Positions 1 to 8,631 of a DNA stretch of 64,000 bases are shown piece after piece. Position numbers and translations under genes: made by a program. Origin of the DNA: Candidatus Electrothrix communis (GTDB lineage: Bacteria; Desulfobacterota; Desulfobulbia; Desulfobulbales; Desulfobulbaceae); the NCBI GenBank assembly GCA_030644725.1, contig CP130629.1, positions 2,519,501 through 2,583,500 on the forward strand. The letters are read 5' to 3'. Positions within the stretch are counted from its first letter, which is position 1. Every line of letters starts with the position of its first letter. The notes below the pieces were generated by a model. It saw only the letters and a program-made list of their open reading frames with translations, searched no databases and had not been told where the DNA came from.

Positions 1-123
1 AAGAAAACATGTCGCAAATTGGGGATATCTTTTTGGCAGTATATTGAAGACCGACTTTCTGGTGAAAATGCTATCCCGCCTTTACCTCAACTTGTTGAAC
101 AAGCAATCACTGCTTCTGGATAA
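1..123 (+). CDS. C-terminal fragment of a transposase (IS66-like, tentative)
   Basis: An open frame enters from the left edge and stops at TAA 121-123, giving 40 residues. The tail has the pattern R-K-L-G-I-S-F-W, then D-R-L-S-G, then I-P-P-L-P, which resembles the extreme C-terminus of IS66-like transposases. No catalytic part lies in the window, so the family call rests on recall of this tail alone. An IS30 element follows within 400 bp, which fits a mobile-DNA patch. It could be a fragment or the end of an intact gene that starts outside the window. Confidence 0.4.
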   Translation, partial: KKTCRKLGISFWQYIEDRLSGENAIPPLPQLVEQAITASG

Positions 124-216
124 CATAGCTGGGTATTCCCTGAAGACAGTGTTCCCTCCTGACTATCTGATGGAGTAGTGCATCTTTTTTTCTGGTTACC
201 AGCAGTTATTGAGAAG

Positions 217-498
217 TTACCTTTCTTCTTTCCAGGAGATGAAGAGAACATTATCAGCTATTGTACTGGCCAGATAGGGATTATCCCCAGTGCTCGGCCC
301 TTCAAAGCTTCCTTTGACCAGCTTCCAATGCAACGATTTATCTGATGTTATTGTGATATCATACGCATAATCGCCATAATCAAACAGATATGTTTTCCCG
401 ACAATATTCGGCGCAATATTTTCTACCTTGCTCTCTTCCGCAATAAGATCAGTTGAAAACAATAAAAGCGACATAATCATTACTGCTGCTCCTCTCAT
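217..498 (-). pseudogene. Small exported MoaF/lipocalin-like protein, split by IS30
   Basis: The 93 residues open with a hydrophobic signal-peptide-like segment ending near A-E-E, then a beta-rich stretch with G-K-T-Y-L-F-D-Y-G and a terminal I-S-W-K-E-E. This recalls MoaF-type calycin domains, but I am not certain of the family. The IS30 element begins 4 bp upstream of the ATG at 498. Removing the element and one ATA target copy joins 496-499 to 1624-1634 and restores an in-frame start, Met-Lys-Gly-Ile-Met-Arg, with a GAGG ribosome site ahead of it. The original start codon was therefore at 1632-1634, and the gene lost its first codons and promoter. The C-terminus also ends early, right after W-K-E-E-R, so a second lesion is possible. 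Confidence 0.55.
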
Positions 499-502
499 AA
501 TA

Positions 503-530
503 CCTGCATTCGTATAATAAGTGCATAACC
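503..530 (+). repeat. Left terminal inverted repeat of the IS30 element
   Basis: The inner 16 bases (515-530), reading TAATAAGTGCATAACC, pair perfectly with 1596-1611. The outer 12 bases match the right end at 8 positions. Confidence 0.85.
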
Positions 531-623
531 TCCTCAGGTATCTGATACCGGAAACATCTTTGAGTAAAGCAAAACTCAGGTGTATTCTGAAAGTAGGTAC
601 TGAACCCTTTCTGGAGGTTGCAA

Positions 624-1616
624 ATGAACTACAAACAACTGAGTCTTGCCGAAAGATACTATATCGAAATTGAGCTGAAAAAGGAAGTGTCGCATAATCA
701 GATTGCTAAAGCAATAGGGCGCTCCCAAAGCACTGTTTCTCGGGAGATCCGTCGTAATACAGGCCAAAGGGGATACCGAAATAAACAGGCTGATCGTTTC
801 GCCTTGGAACGACATGCCGACAAAGCAAAAGTAGTTAAAATGACAGAAAAAATAAAATACATAGTTTCTGTCTGCCTTCAAAACGACTGGAGTCCTGAGC
901 AAATCGCCGGTCGTCTGCGTGAAGAGAGCGTGGTGTGCCTTCATCATGAAACCGTATATCAGTACATTTTGACCGACAAAGCAAGCGGGGGACAGCTTTA
1001 CAAACACTTACGTCATCAGGGAAAAACATACCGGAAACGCTACGGATCAGCTCACAACCGTACTGGGATCCCCAATCGTAGAGACATTGACGAGCGTCCT
1101 GCCGAAGTCAACGTCAGGAAACGTATAGGTGACTGGGAAGCCGATACAATTATAGGAAAAAATCATAAAGGAGCTGTCGTGACACTTGATGAAAGAAAAT
1201 CGAAATTGCGTCTTGCAGCACCTTTGCCGGGCAAAAAAGCAAAATATGTTAAGGATGCGATGATCGCATTGTTTTCTCCTTTGAAAAAGTTTGTCAAAAC
1301 AATAACTTTTGATAACGGCAAGGAGTTCACTCTTCATGAGGATATTGCCGAGGAAATCGAATGTGAGACCTATTTCGCCAAGCCCTACCATTCTTGGGAA
1401 AGGGGGCAGAATGAAAATGCAAACGGTCTGTTACGGCAATATTTTCCGAAGAATATGGAGCTGCTTGATATCACTATGGAGCAGGTTGTAAGTGCTGTAG
1501 ACAAGCTTAACAGCAGGCCGAGAAAATGTCTCAAGTTTAAAACACCCTATGAGGTATTTGAAAAACTAACCGGGGTGGATGTCAGAAAAATTATGGGTTA
1601 TGCACTTATTACTTGA
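624..1616 (+). CDS. IS30-family transposase
   Basis: A 330-residue DDE transposase. The N-terminus carries a helix-turn-helix (residues about 14-45, with I-A-K-A-I-G-R-S-Q-S-T-V-S-R-E-I-R-R) that binds the element ends. The catalytic core shows G-D-W-E-A-D-T (first Asp), T-F-D-N-G-K-E-F (second Asp) and W-E-R-G-Q-N-E-N-A-N-G (Glu), the IS30 signature. The start is ATG 624 with GGAGG at 613-617; an upstream in-frame TTG at 618 lies too close to the ribosome site. Length is normal for the family and no lesion is visible, so the enzyme may be active. Confidence 0.95.
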   Translation: MNYKQLSLAERYYIEIELKKEVSHNQIAKAIGRSQSTVSREIRRNTGQRGYRNKQADRFALERHADKAKVVKMTEKIKYIVSVCLQNDWSPEQIAGRLREESVVCLHHETVYQYILTDKASGGQLYKHLRHQGKTYRKRYGSAHNRTGIPNRRDIDERPAEVNVRKRIGDWEADTIIGKNHKGAVVTLDERKSKLRLAAPLPGKKAKYVKDAMIALFSPLKKFVKTITFDNGKEFTLHEDIAEEIECETYFAKPYHSWERGQNENANGLLRQYFPKNMELLDITMEQVVSAVDKLNSRPRKCLKFKTPYEVFEKLTGVDVRKIMGYALIT

Positions 1617-1623
1617 ATCCAGG
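1596..1623 (-). repeat. Right terminal inverted repeat of the IS30 element
   Basis: This is the reverse complement of 503-530 with four mismatches. It overlaps the transposase stop codon, so the last seven codons of the gene double as transposon end. Confidence 0.85.
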
Positions 1624-1735
1624 ATACCTTTCATTTGAACCTCGTGTATTAATAATTACCCTGTAAAAGCTCACCTATATATCCCTCTTATCAAAGATAA
1701 TACAACAAGTAGCATGGATCCCGGAGCGGGTAAAC

Positions 1736-1770
1736 AAAAAAAATCCCCGAATCAGAGGATGGAATCGAGG
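1736..1770 (-). terminator. Rho-independent terminator of the efflux gene
   Basis: On the minus strand an imperfect stem (CCTCGATTC with GATTCGGGG, 8 of 9 pairs counting one wobble) is followed by ATTTTTTTT. It starts 9 nt after the stop codon of the MFS gene. Confidence 0.6.
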
Positions 1771-1778
1771 AAGCAAAC

Positions 1779-3002
1779 CTAACTGGGGCTCTTTAAGAGG
1801 AGGAACGTTGAGAGGAGGCAACCAATACCACTCATACCGATGACCAAGCCCATAGGCCAAGGCGTACTATCGGCAAAAATACCGACCAGAGCAGAACCGA
1901 TAATCCCGCTGCCGTAATGGATCGCCCCGACCAAAGCGGACACGGCTCCGGCCCGCTCAGGAAAGCAGGTCATGGCACCGGCAACCGAGTTGGCCACGAT
2001 CAATCCCATTGTTGAGATAAACAGGAATAAGGGCAGCACCAACCCCCAGAATCCGCCCCAGCCGGTTCCGGCTGTCCAGGCAGTGATAAAAGCAGCAAAG
2101 GCCATCACCACGGTGCCGATGATCAGAATTCGGTCATAACCATGCCGGATAACCAAGCGGGAATTGAGAAGATTTGCTCCTGTGGCACCGGCAATGACAA
2201 TCCCCCAGAAAAAACCGTATGCCTGTTCAGAGACGTGATAATAATTAATATAGATAAAGGGTGTCCCAGCCACATAGGCAAACAGACCGACATAGAGAAA
2301 ACCTCCGGTACTTGCATAGCCAAGGATCCGACGGTGGCGCAACAGCTCGCCGTAATAGCGCATGGCCCGCCCCCAGGATTCGGTATTTCGCCGCCCAACA
2401 GGAAGGGTTTCCGGGATGGTCCACAGCACAGCAAGGGTGAGTAAGCCCACAATTACCAGAAGCCAAAAAACAGCACGCCACCCAGCCAGCGCCACGATCT
2501 GTCCGCCCAGCAAGGGGCCGAGAATCGGCGCAATGGTCATGATGCTCATCAGGGTTGAGAGCATCTGCGCGGCCCGATTGCCCTCGTAAAGATCACGAAC
2601 CATTGCCCGTGCCAGGGCAACACCGGCACAGGCCCCGATTGCTTGAACAATTCTCCAGCCGATAAGCGCGGGTGCGCTCCCGGCAAGAGCACATCCTCCT
2701 GAACCGATGACAAAGAGGATCAAGCCAGCAGATACTGAGGGTCGGCGACCGTATCGATCACTGATCGGTCCCCAAAAGAGTTGTCCCAGACTGAACCCTA
2801 TAAGATAACCGGAAATGGTCAGCTCGATCATACCGGCATCTGCACCCAGAGCGCGGCCCATAGCGGGCATGGCAGGGAGATAGAGGTCTGTGGATATTGA
2901 ACCGAAGCCCATGAGCAGGCTGAGGACACCGAGGACATACCAGCTCGGCGGTGGAACTGCCGCCGCCTGCACGTCATGCCCTCTATTCTCTTGCTTATCC
3001 AT
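1779..3002 (-). CDS. Bcr/CflA-family drug efflux MFS transporter
   Basis: A 407-residue inner-membrane protein with about 12 hydrophobic segments, a proton-driven exporter of the DHA1 group. Family marks are S-T-D-L-Y-L-P-A-M-P in TM1 (residues about 36-46), motif A G-P-I-S-D-R-Y-G-R-R-P between TM2 and TM3, and I-L-G-P-L-L-G-G in TM5. Relatives export bicyclomycin, chloramphenicol or sulfonamides; the substrate cannot be read here. It stands alone, with a terminator just behind it and a repeat block upstream. The start is the ATG preceded by AAGGGG. Confidence 0.92.
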   Translation of the reverse strand: MDKQENRGHDVQAAAVPPPSWYVLGVLSLLMGFGSISTDLYLPAMPAMGRALGADAGMIELTISGYLIGFSLGQLFWGPISDRYGRRPSVSAGLILFVIGSGGCALAGSAPALIGWRIVQAIGACAGVALARAMVRDLYEGNRAAQMLSTLMSIMTIAPILGPLLGGQIVALAGWRAVFWLLVIVGLLTLAVLWTIPETLPVGRRNTESWGRAMRYYGELLRHRRILGYASTGGFLYVGLFAYVAGTPFIYINYYHVSEQAYGFFWGIVIAGATGANLLNSRLVIRHGYDRILIIGTVVMAFAAFITAWTAGTGWGGFWGLVLPLFLFISTMGLIVANSVAGAMTCFPERAGAVSALVGAIHYGSGIIGSALVGIFADSTPWPMGLVIGMSGIGCLLSTFLLLKSPS

Positions 3003-3039
3003 TTGAGCCCCTTACAGTTCAGAATACAGAATACTTTCC

Positions 3040-3275
3040 GCCTACAAGGGGCCAGGCACTTTATGCGGGCCGAGTATTTGGGTGCCAGAACAACGGCATT
3101 TCAGGTGGGATTGGGCAGACACAGGGACCTGACCCTAGAAAAATACGGGATTGACGAAAAAACAGTATACGGGCACCCCTGAGGATTAAGGGTTGGCAGG
3201 ACGCTGTAGTGGTAATCCCCTGTGATTACCCTTTATCATTTTCGAGCAGGCACAGAGACCTGCCCCTACAAACCC
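3040..3275. repeat. Hairpin-rich intergenic repeat block, same family as 51305-51703
   Basis: No gene lies between the MFS start and the cysteine-cluster gene. The stretch holds fragments also found in the nqr operon: CACAGGGACCTGACCCTA near 3120, matching the CACAGGGATTTAACCCTA type, and the 28-bp GCAGGCACAGAGACCTGCCCCTACA segment near 3245, in inverse orientation relative to 51305. A perfect hairpin, GGTAATC with GATTACC, lies near 3211-3230. The copy is degenerate and rearranged. It is interpreted as an interspersed non-coding repeat. Confidence 0.6.
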
Positions 3276-3289
3276 GCACCGAATAACAA

Positions 3290-4069
3290 TTAACGCGGCG
3301 TCAATGTCCTCTTATTGCCAAGAACATGGAGCAGCCAGTTAAACCCAAACTTGAGCAATTCGGCATCATCCCGTTCAATACGCCTCCGCTGATCACGGTC
3401 CATCCTGTACCGGGATGTCAGCTTGTTCTCAATGCAATATGCGCGAAAAGCATCAAGGTTATAACAAACCATAAAGGCTAATTGCTGCCGTGGGCCTGCA
3501 TGCCCTTCCCCCTGCCAAGGATCGCCAGCAAAAAAAGCATCAACCTCTGCCCAGAGATCATTCATCAGGTTGAAGCAATCCAGGCGCTGTTCACGTTTCC
3601 ATTGGCGGACCGTGTAGCTGTTCTCTTCATCATGGCCCTTGCAATAGGAATGATGGACAACCGAGTAATGACTTTTCAGCTTTGCCCCCACCCCTTCTTT
3701 TTCAACCCCCCGCTCCAAAGGATAGGTTCGACAGGCCGAGGGGCGGTCGGTATAAACAGAGCAACCCGATTCTCTAAGAAACGGACACGGCGCTTCCTCA
3801 CTCACCACCATATTCAGCATGACTGCTGGGAAATAGGGGTGTACGCCTGCCCCCAAACGGGTATAACACTCCAAGAACTCTGTTGAACTACACGAGAGTT
3901 TATTTTTTAAGCAAATAATATCATAAGGATAAAGTCGCAACTCCAATTTATGACAACAGGTCAGATAACAACTGACCCCTTGGTGGCAACGAAACTGAAA
4001 AGATTCCCTTTCCTGCAAAGGAATTGCTTGTGCATCAGGTCCTGTTTCTGTGGTCACTTCACTACGCAT
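3290..4069 (-). CDS. YkgJ-family cysteine-cluster protein
   Basis: A 259-residue soluble protein with the metal-chelating cysteine pattern of the YkgJ (zinc/iron-chelating) family: C-H-Q-G-V-S-C-Y-L-T-C-C near residues 28-39 and C-P-F-L-R-E-S-G-C, then S-A-C-R-T-Y-P around residues 94-115. The C-terminal 100 residues are charged and unlike a known domain. The family binds Fe-S or zinc; its cellular role is unsettled. The gene stands alone behind the ribosomal terminator, with GGAGAACGG ahead of the ATG. Confidence 0.8.
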   Translation of the reverse strand: MRSEVTTETGPDAQAIPLQERESFQFRCHQGVSCYLTCCHKLELRLYPYDIICLKNKLSCSSTEFLECYTRLGAGVHPYFPAVMLNMVVSEEAPCPFLRESGCSVYTDRPSACRTYPLERGVEKEGVGAKLKSHYSVVHHSYCKGHDEENSYTVRQWKREQRLDCFNLMNDLWAEVDAFFAGDPWQGEGHAGPRQQLAFMVCYNLDAFRAYCIENKLTSRYRMDRDQRRRIERDDAELLKFGFNWLLHVLGNKRTLTPR

Positions 4070-4082
4070 AACCGTTCTCCAT

Positions 4083-4119
4083 AAAAAAAGCCGGTTTGAT
4101 GATGATCATCAAACCGGCT
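4083..4119 (-). terminator. Strong terminator closing the ribosomal superoperon
   Basis: A perfect 15-bp stem (AGCCGGTTTGATGAT with ATCATCAAACCGGCT around a single central base) runs into TTTTTTT on the minus strand. It lies about 80 nt beyond rplQ and is the clear end of the S10-spc-alpha transcript. Confidence 0.92.
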
Positions 4120-4198
4120 CAATACGTCCTTCCGTTTCAGGTGAGGTACAGAATGGTTACTCTGTACCTCTTTCAACGGGGTAATCAGTCCACAGCTT

Positions 4199-4597
4199 CT
4201 ATTCTGCTTCCTGTACAGCTACTTCCTGCACTGCTGATTCCTCATAGCCGACCAGCTCAATAATGGCCATAGGTGCAGCATCGCCGGAGCGAACTCCAGT
4301 ACGTACAATCCGTGTATACCCACCCTGACGGTCAGTATACTGCTCACTGATTTTATCAAAAAGTTTTGCCACAATATCCTTTGAACGGATATACGCCATT
4401 GCCTGCCGCCGAGCGTGCAAATCACCACGTTTTCCCAAGGTGATCATCTTTTCAGCTACCCGACGGGCCTCTTTGGCCTTAGGCACCGTTGTGGAAATTC
4501 TCTCATGCTCAAGAAGCGAAGTTACAATATTCCGCATCATTGCTGAACGATGTGAGGCGCTCCTGTTCAGTTTTCTACCGGTTTTTCTATGTCTCAT
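4199..4597 (-). CDS. rplQ: 50S ribosomal protein L17
   Basis: A 132-residue basic protein starting [13 protein letters not shown], the invariant L17 N-terminus, with the family motif [12 protein letters not shown] near residues 27-38. It lines the peptide exit-tunnel region of the large subunit. It follows rpoA as the last gene of the alpha operon, in the classical order. The acidic, glutamate-rich tail after residue 115 is a small lineage extension. GAGG lies 8 nt before the ATG. Confidence 0.98.
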   Translation of the reverse strand: MRHRKTGRKLNRSASHRSAMMRNIVTSLLEHERISTTVPKAKEARRVAEKMITLGKRGDLHARRQAMAYIRSKDIVAKLFDKISEQYTDRQGGYTRIVRTGVRSGDAAPMAIIELVGYEESAVQEVAVQEAE

Positions 4598-4660
4598 TAT
4601 TCTATCCTCAAAATCGGTAAATCACGTTATCTGATCAATCTGAAGGTCGCTCATGACAAA

Positions 4661-5707
4661 TCAACCCTCGATATCAACGTCCTCTCGTTCACAGGGTGAT
4701 ACCCAGCCCTCGTGGGACATATTGAGGGTAAGGTCATGCTGCGAGAGAAGAGCTTTAATCTCATTCAGTGATTTACGACCAAAGTTTTTCGTTTTCAGCA
4801 TTTCAGCGTCGGTTTTTTGCACCAATTGACCAATATACTGTATATTGGCATTCTTCAGACAGTTTGCGGAACGGACAGAAAGTTCAAGATCCTCGACATT
4901 TTTATCGAGAAAATCAGGAAAATCCTGTCCATCACCATCGCCATCAGCTCGCTCAGGAGCTACGGCCTCCTGCTCATTGAAATTGATGAAAATCGTCAAT
5001 TGCTCCTTGAGAATCTTGGCCGCATAGGCAAGAGCATTCTCTGGGAGCACAGACCCATCTGTTTCAATTTCTATCGTGAGGCGATCATAGTCTGTCCGTT
5101 GCCCAACACGGGCTTGGCTCACCACATACTGAATACGACGTACCGGTGAAAAGGCAGCATCAATAGGAATCATCCCCAAGGGACGATTTTCCTTTTTGTT
5201 CCAATCGGCAGGAACATAGCCCTTACCCCACTGAACCTCAAGTTCCGCTCGGAAAGTGGTGTTATCTCCAGTCACCGTACAAATCGGCTGTTCTGGATTC
5301 ATAACCTCTACTTTACCACCGCCATCAATATCACCGGCAGTGACCAAACCGGTCTCACTTTTTTCTATAACAACAATTCTGGTCTCAGGAGCGTTGAGCT
5401 TAAGCTGAACCTGCTTCAGATTCAGTATAATATCAGCAACATCTTCATGCACTCCGTCAATTGTGGTAAACTCATGATCAGCTCCCTCAATCCGAACCGA
5501 TGTAATCGCAGCACCTCTGATAGAGGAAAGAAGAATCCTGCGCAAGGAGTTCCCTATTGTCGCTGCAAAACCACGTTCTAAAGGCTGGCAGATAAATTTT
5601 CCATACCTCTCGGTATGGCTATCCCTGGTAACCTCCAGACGTTCGGGGGTAACAAGGTCATACCAGTTCCTGTAAAAGGGATTATCATCCCGAATATCCT
5701 GTTCCAT
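4661..5707 (-). CDS. rpoA: RNA polymerase alpha subunit
   Basis: A 348-residue alpha subunit that nucleates polymerase assembly and contacts promoters and regulators. The N-terminal dimerisation domain shows E-R-G-F-A-A-T-I-G-N-S-L-R-R-I-L-L-S (residues about 43-60). The C-terminal domain begins near residue 265 with E-L-S-V-R-S-A-N-C-L-K and contains the helix-hairpin-helix N-F-G-R-K-S-L-N-E-I-K that contacts UP elements. It sits between rpsD and rplQ as in other alpha operons. Length is slightly above the usual 330 because of a longer N-terminus and tail. Confidence 0.98.
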   Translation of the reverse strand: MEQDIRDDNPFYRNWYDLVTPERLEVTRDSHTERYGKFICQPLERGFAATIGNSLRRILLSSIRGAAITSVRIEGADHEFTTIDGVHEDVADIILNLKQVQLKLNAPETRIVVIEKSETGLVTAGDIDGGGKVEVMNPEQPICTVTGDNTTFRAELEVQWGKGYVPADWNKKENRPLGMIPIDAAFSPVRRIQYVVSQARVGQRTDYDRLTIEIETDGSVLPENALAYAAKILKEQLTIFINFNEQEAVAPERADGDGDGQDFPDFLDKNVEDLELSVRSANCLKNANIQYIGQLVQKTDAEMLKTKNFGRKSLNEIKALLSQHDLTLNMSHEGWVSPCEREDVDIEG

Positions 5708-5725
5708 GAAATACCTGACCTTGTA

Positions 5726-6355
5726 TTACTTGGAGTACAGCTCGACTATAAGCTGTTCATTAATCGGCATGGTTATTTCTTCCCGATTAGGCATAGCCTT
5801 CACTGTTCCCTGAAAATTACCTTTATCCAGCTCCATCCAGCTGGGCACACCACGGCGAGCGACAGCCTCAAGATTTTCAACTATAAAAGCATTCTTGCGA
5901 CTTTTCTCTTTTAGGGTAATAACATCACCGGGTTTCACCTGAAAAGAGGGGATATCTGCCTTTCTGCCGTTAACCTGAAAATGATTATGGCGGACAAATT
6001 GGCGTGCCTGATCTCTGGAGCCACAAAAGCCCATGCGATAGACAACGTTATCCAAGCGGCGCTCTAGCATTGCCAAAAGATTCAGACCGGTAACACCTTT
6101 GGCGCGGTCTGCCAGATGAAAGTAACGACGAAACTGACCCTCAAGCATTCCGTACATATGCTTAACTTTCTGCTTTTCACGCAGCTGCAAAGCATAGTCT
6201 GAAACCTTACGAAAACGATTTTGGCCGTGCTGTCCGGGCGCATAGGTGCGCCGCTCAAATGAGCACTTATCCGAGTAGCATCTCTCGCCTTTCAAAAACA
6301 ATTTAAGATTTTCCCGCCTGCATGTTCGGCAAGAAGCTCCTGTATATCTGGCCAC
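5726..6355 (-). CDS. rpsD: 30S ribosomal protein S4
   Basis: A 209-residue primary 16S rRNA binder that organises the 5' domain of the small subunit and often represses its own operon. The start [14 protein letters not shown] is typical, and C9, C12 and a C-Y-S-D-K-C pair near residues 26-31 give the zinc-binding (C+) type. The S4 RNA-binding domain covers residues about 98-160, with [11 protein letters not shown]. It lies directly upstream of rpoA in transcription order. Confidence 0.98.
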   Translation of the reverse strand: MARYTGASCRTCRRENLKLFLKGERCYSDKCSFERRTYAPGQHGQNRFRKVSDYALQLREKQKVKHMYGMLEGQFRRYFHLADRAKGVTGLNLLAMLERRLDNVVYRMGFCGSRDQARQFVRHNHFQVNGRKADIPSFQVKPGDVITLKEKSRKNAFIVENLEAVARRGVPSWMELDKGNFQGTVKAMPNREEITMPINEQLIVELYSK

Positions 6356-6441
6356 TTATTCCTCCATCAATTATTGGTATCGGTTTTACGCTGCGGTCAG
6401 CTTTAATACTGGCAGCGACCGTACAAAAAACTATAAACTGC

Positions 6442-6840
6442 TCAAACTCGCCTACGTTTGGGGGGTTTACAGCCATTATGCGGTATCGGAGTTACATCAA
6501 CAATCTTTGATACTTCCAGATCCGTTCCGGTTAAGGCACGAAGGGCAGCTTCACGACCAGGCCCTGGTCCTTTTACACGAATCTCTACTCTGCGAAGACC
6601 GTTTTCTTTCGCCTTGGACACCGCATCACTCAACGCGTTCTGCGCTGCAAAAGGGGTTGACTTACGAGACCCCTTAAAGCCGATAACTCCGGCACTGGAC
6701 CAAGAGACTACATTGCCCAGCTTATCCGAAATGGTTATTAATGTATTATTAAACGTTGAATAGATAAAAATAATTCCATCAGGAACATTTTTCTTTTCAC
6801 GACGCTTTGTTCGTACCGCGCCCTTTTTCCCTTTCGCCAT
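6442..6840 (-). CDS. rpsK: 30S ribosomal protein S11
   Basis: A 132-residue platform protein that contacts mRNA near the E site. It is recognised by [13 protein letters not shown], the [20 protein letters not shown] block and the C-terminal [14 protein letters not shown]. It lies between rpsM and rpsD. A GGAG ribosome site precedes the ATG. Confidence 0.98.
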   Translation of the reverse strand: MAKGKKGAVRTKRREKKNVPDGIIFIYSTFNNTLITISDKLGNVVSWSSAGVIGFKGSRKSTPFAAQNALSDAVSKAKENGLRRVEIRVKGPGPGREAALRALTGTDLEVSKIVDVTPIPHNGCKPPKRRRV

Positions 6841-6904
6841 ATCCGCTCCGTATAGCTTCGTATATGTAGTCGCACTTTCACCAGTAGTAAAAGCGAGTAC
6901 TGTG

Positions 6905-7273
6905 TTATTTCTTACGTACTGCCGCGCCGCGCTTAGGACCCTTACGTGTCCTGGCGTTCGTCTTTGTCCGTTGTCCGCGACAAGGAAGGCTCATACGATG
7001 ACGTCGACCGCGGTAGGTACCAAGATCAATATGACGCTTGATATCCATAGCCACTTCACGTCGGCGATCACCCTCGACAACATAATCTGTCTCAATGATC
7101 TTCCTGATACGTGCAACATCATCACCGCTCAGATCATCGGAATTCATCTGATACGGCAGATCAGCCTTGTCCAAAATAGCGCGTGCAGTTGTGAGGCCAA
7201 TACCGTAAATATAGGTAAGCGCCCTGTCCATATGCTTATTGCGCGGTAAATCTACACCTGATAATCGTGCCAA
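6905..7273 (-). CDS. rpsM: 30S ribosomal protein S13
   Basis: A 122-residue head protein that contacts the P-site tRNA and the L5 bridge. The N-terminal helix-two-turn-helix includes [11 protein letters not shown], and the extended basic tail carries [14 protein letters not shown], both diagnostic. It follows the short rpmJ gene at the start of the alpha block. Confidence 0.98.
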   Translation of the reverse strand: MARLSGVDLPRNKHMDRALTYIYGIGLTTARAILDKADLPYQMNSDDLSGDDVARIRKIIETDYVVEGDRRREVAMDIKRHIDLGTYRGRRHRMSLPCRGQRTKTNARTRKGPKRGAAVRKK

Positions 7274-7309
7274 AACCTTACTCCTTTAAATAAAGCTACA
7301 TTATGCAGG

Positions 7310-7423
7310 TTAACCCTGACGCTGCTTATGCTTTGAATTCTTGCAGTTTACCCGAACCACACCCTTGCGCTTAAGGATCTTACAGTCGCTGCACATTTTC
7401 TTAACAGATGATCGTACTTTCAT
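7310..7423 (-). CDS. rpmJ: 50S ribosomal protein L36
   Basis: I translated this 37-residue gene directly between infA and rpsM. It starts [11 protein letters not shown] and carries the zinc ribbon C-S-D-C, N-C-K and K-H-K (Cys11, Cys14, Cys27, His32 type). It is the smallest large-subunit protein and stabilises 23S rRNA near the stalk base. It is full length, so this is the zinc-binding form. The position between infA and rpsM is the standard one. Confidence 0.96.
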   Translation of the reverse strand: MKVRSSVKKMCSDCKILKRKGVVRVNCKNSKHKQRQG

Positions 7424-7452
7424 TTCTCTGTTTCCCTGCTGACTTGTTTGGT

Positions 7453-7692
7453 TCAGCGCTTCCCTTTACCGCCGCCTTTTGAGCGGAAAGTGACACGCCC
7501 TCTTGTCAGATCATAAGGTGACAACTCGACCGTCACTCTATCACCTGGCAGAATTTTAATATAATGCATGCGCATCTTACCGGAAATATGCGCCAGAACC
7601 TTATGCCCGTTATCAAGTTCAACACGAAACATCGCGTTGGGTAAAGGCTCAATTATAGTTCCTTCAACTTCAATGGCTTCTTCTTTGGCCAT
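7453..7692 (-). CDS. infA: Translation initiation factor IF-1
   Basis: An S1-like OB-fold protein that occupies the A site during initiation. The chosen start, [11 protein letters not shown], gives 79 residues and matches the family. An in-frame ATG three codons earlier (7701) would add M-G-T. Diagnostic parts are [16 protein letters not shown] and the [12 protein letters not shown] tail. A promoter-like pair and the map terminator lie just upstream, so infA probably opens its own transcript as well as receiving read-through. Confidence 0.96.
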   Translation of the reverse strand: MAKEEAIEVEGTIIEPLPNAMFRVELDNGHKVLAHISGKMRMHYIKILPGDRVTVELSPYDLTRGRVTFRSKGGGKGKR

Positions 7693-7736
7693 AGTTCCCA
7701 TCCAGTTTTATTTTCAATAAAAAATAAAAAAAGGTT

Positions 7737-7764
7737 ATTATATATAAAAAAGTTTTTTTTACAA
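7737..7764 (-). promoter_or_regulatory. Candidate sigma70 promoter for infA-rpmJ-alpha operon
   Basis: On the minus strand TTGTAA (7759-7764) and TATAAT (7737-7742) are separated by 16 bp in a very AT-rich stretch. It lies between the map terminator and infA. The -10 box is perfect and the -35 is fair. AT-richness makes chance matches likely, hence the moderate confidence. Confidence 0.5.
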
Positions 7765-7786
7765 CCAATTTTAACTTGATTTGCAT

Positions 7787-7810
7787 AAAAAAAAGAACCC
7801 TTAGGGGTTC
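7787..7810 (-). terminator. Terminator after map
   Basis: A perfect GAACCC-TTAG-GGGTTC hairpin is followed by eight T on the minus strand, 29 nt beyond the map stop codon. It would end or attenuate the spc transcript before infA. Confidence 0.85.
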
Positions 7811-7839
7811 CACAAAAACTACTCAATATTATCAGAATA

Positions 7840-8631
7840 TTATAGTTCTTCTTTTCTTCTGCTCAAAACAAGCGGCCCTGCTGCTGATGCTGCAACTGAA
7901 TGCTCAAAATGAGCTGAGGGTTTCTTATCAGCAGTAATCACAGTCCAGCCGTCCCTCAGGACCTTAACGTTAGCAGTACCGATATTGATCATAGGCTCAA
8001 TAGCAAGAACCATTCCTTCAATAATCCTCGGTGAAGGTTGATCCTGGATATAATTAGGCACTTCAGGTGCTTCATGAAGGCTGCATCCTATTCCGTGACC
8101 GACAAACTGACGTACAACAGAGAAGCCATTGCCTTCCGCATGCTTCTGAATAGCTGCGGAAACGTCGGCAATTCTATTCCCAATCTGAACCTGCTTGATG
8201 CCCCGCTCCAAAGCTTCCTGGGTCACTTGAAGGAGACGTTCCTTTCGAGCCGTCAACTTACCCACGGGTATGGTCACCGCTGAATCACCGTAAAATCCGT
8301 TATAGATCACGCCAAAATCAACAGAAACTATATCTCCCTCTCGAACCTTAATCTTTTTTGAGGGGATCCCGTGGACAATTTGCTCATTAATGGAAACGCA
8401 TAAACTTGCCGGAAAACCTCTATAGCCAAGAAAGGCTGGTTGAGCTCCTTGATCTCGGCAAAGATCATGCGCCCAACGATCCATCTGACGAGTTGTCAGG
8501 CCTGGGCGCATTTCCTTTTGCAGCATTTCCAAAACGTCAGCGACTATACTGTTCGCTTGCCGCATCACCTCAATTTCAGCTGAGGTCTTAACTATAATAC
8601 TTTTCTCGTTATCAGCTGCCACAAGCCTCAA
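7840..8631 (-). CDS. map: Type I methionine aminopeptidase
   Basis: A metalloprotease that removes the initiator methionine from nascent proteins. The pita-bread fold ligands are in V-D-F-G-V-I-Y-N-G-F-Y-G-D-S-A (two Asp), G-H-G-I-G (His), the E-A-P-E-V-P-N-Y region, and the two Glu in L-A-I-E-P-M-I and the F-E-H-S tail. The frame opens with TTG at 8629-8631 overlapping the secY stop; a GTG nine nt further in, preceded by GAGG, is an equally plausible start. Overlap with secY implies coupled translation. The family is usually about 250 residues. Confidence 0.96.
   Translation of the reverse strand: MRLVAADNEKSIIVKTSAEIEVMRQANSIVADVLEMLQKEMRPGLTTRQMDRWAHDLCRDQGAQPAFLGYRGFPASLCVSINEQIVHGIPSKKIKVREGDIVSVDFGVIYNGFYGDSAVTIPVGKLTARKERLLQVTQEALERGIKQVQIGNRIADVSAAIQKHAEGNGFSVVRQFVGHGIGCSLHEAPEVPNYIQDQPSPRIIEGMVLAIEPMINIGTANVKVLRDGWTVITADKKPSAHFEHSVAASAAGPLVLSRRKEEL

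Larger units (their letters stand above)
503..1623 (+). mobile_element. IS30-family insertion sequence, 1121 bp, with 3-bp target duplication
   Basis: The ends are 28-bp imperfect inverted repeats (503-530 and 1596-1623) that match at 24 positions. The trinucleotide ATA lies on both sides, at 500-502 and 1624-1626, as expected for the 2-3 bp duplications of IS30 elements. A single intact DDE transposase fills the element. The right inverted repeat overlaps the last codons of the transposase. The intact gene and matching ends suggest a fairly recent insertion. Confidence 0.9.

Noticed and set aside
576-1391. Minus-strand frames inside the IS30 transposase
   Set aside because: Shadow frames of an intact transposase without domains or starts.
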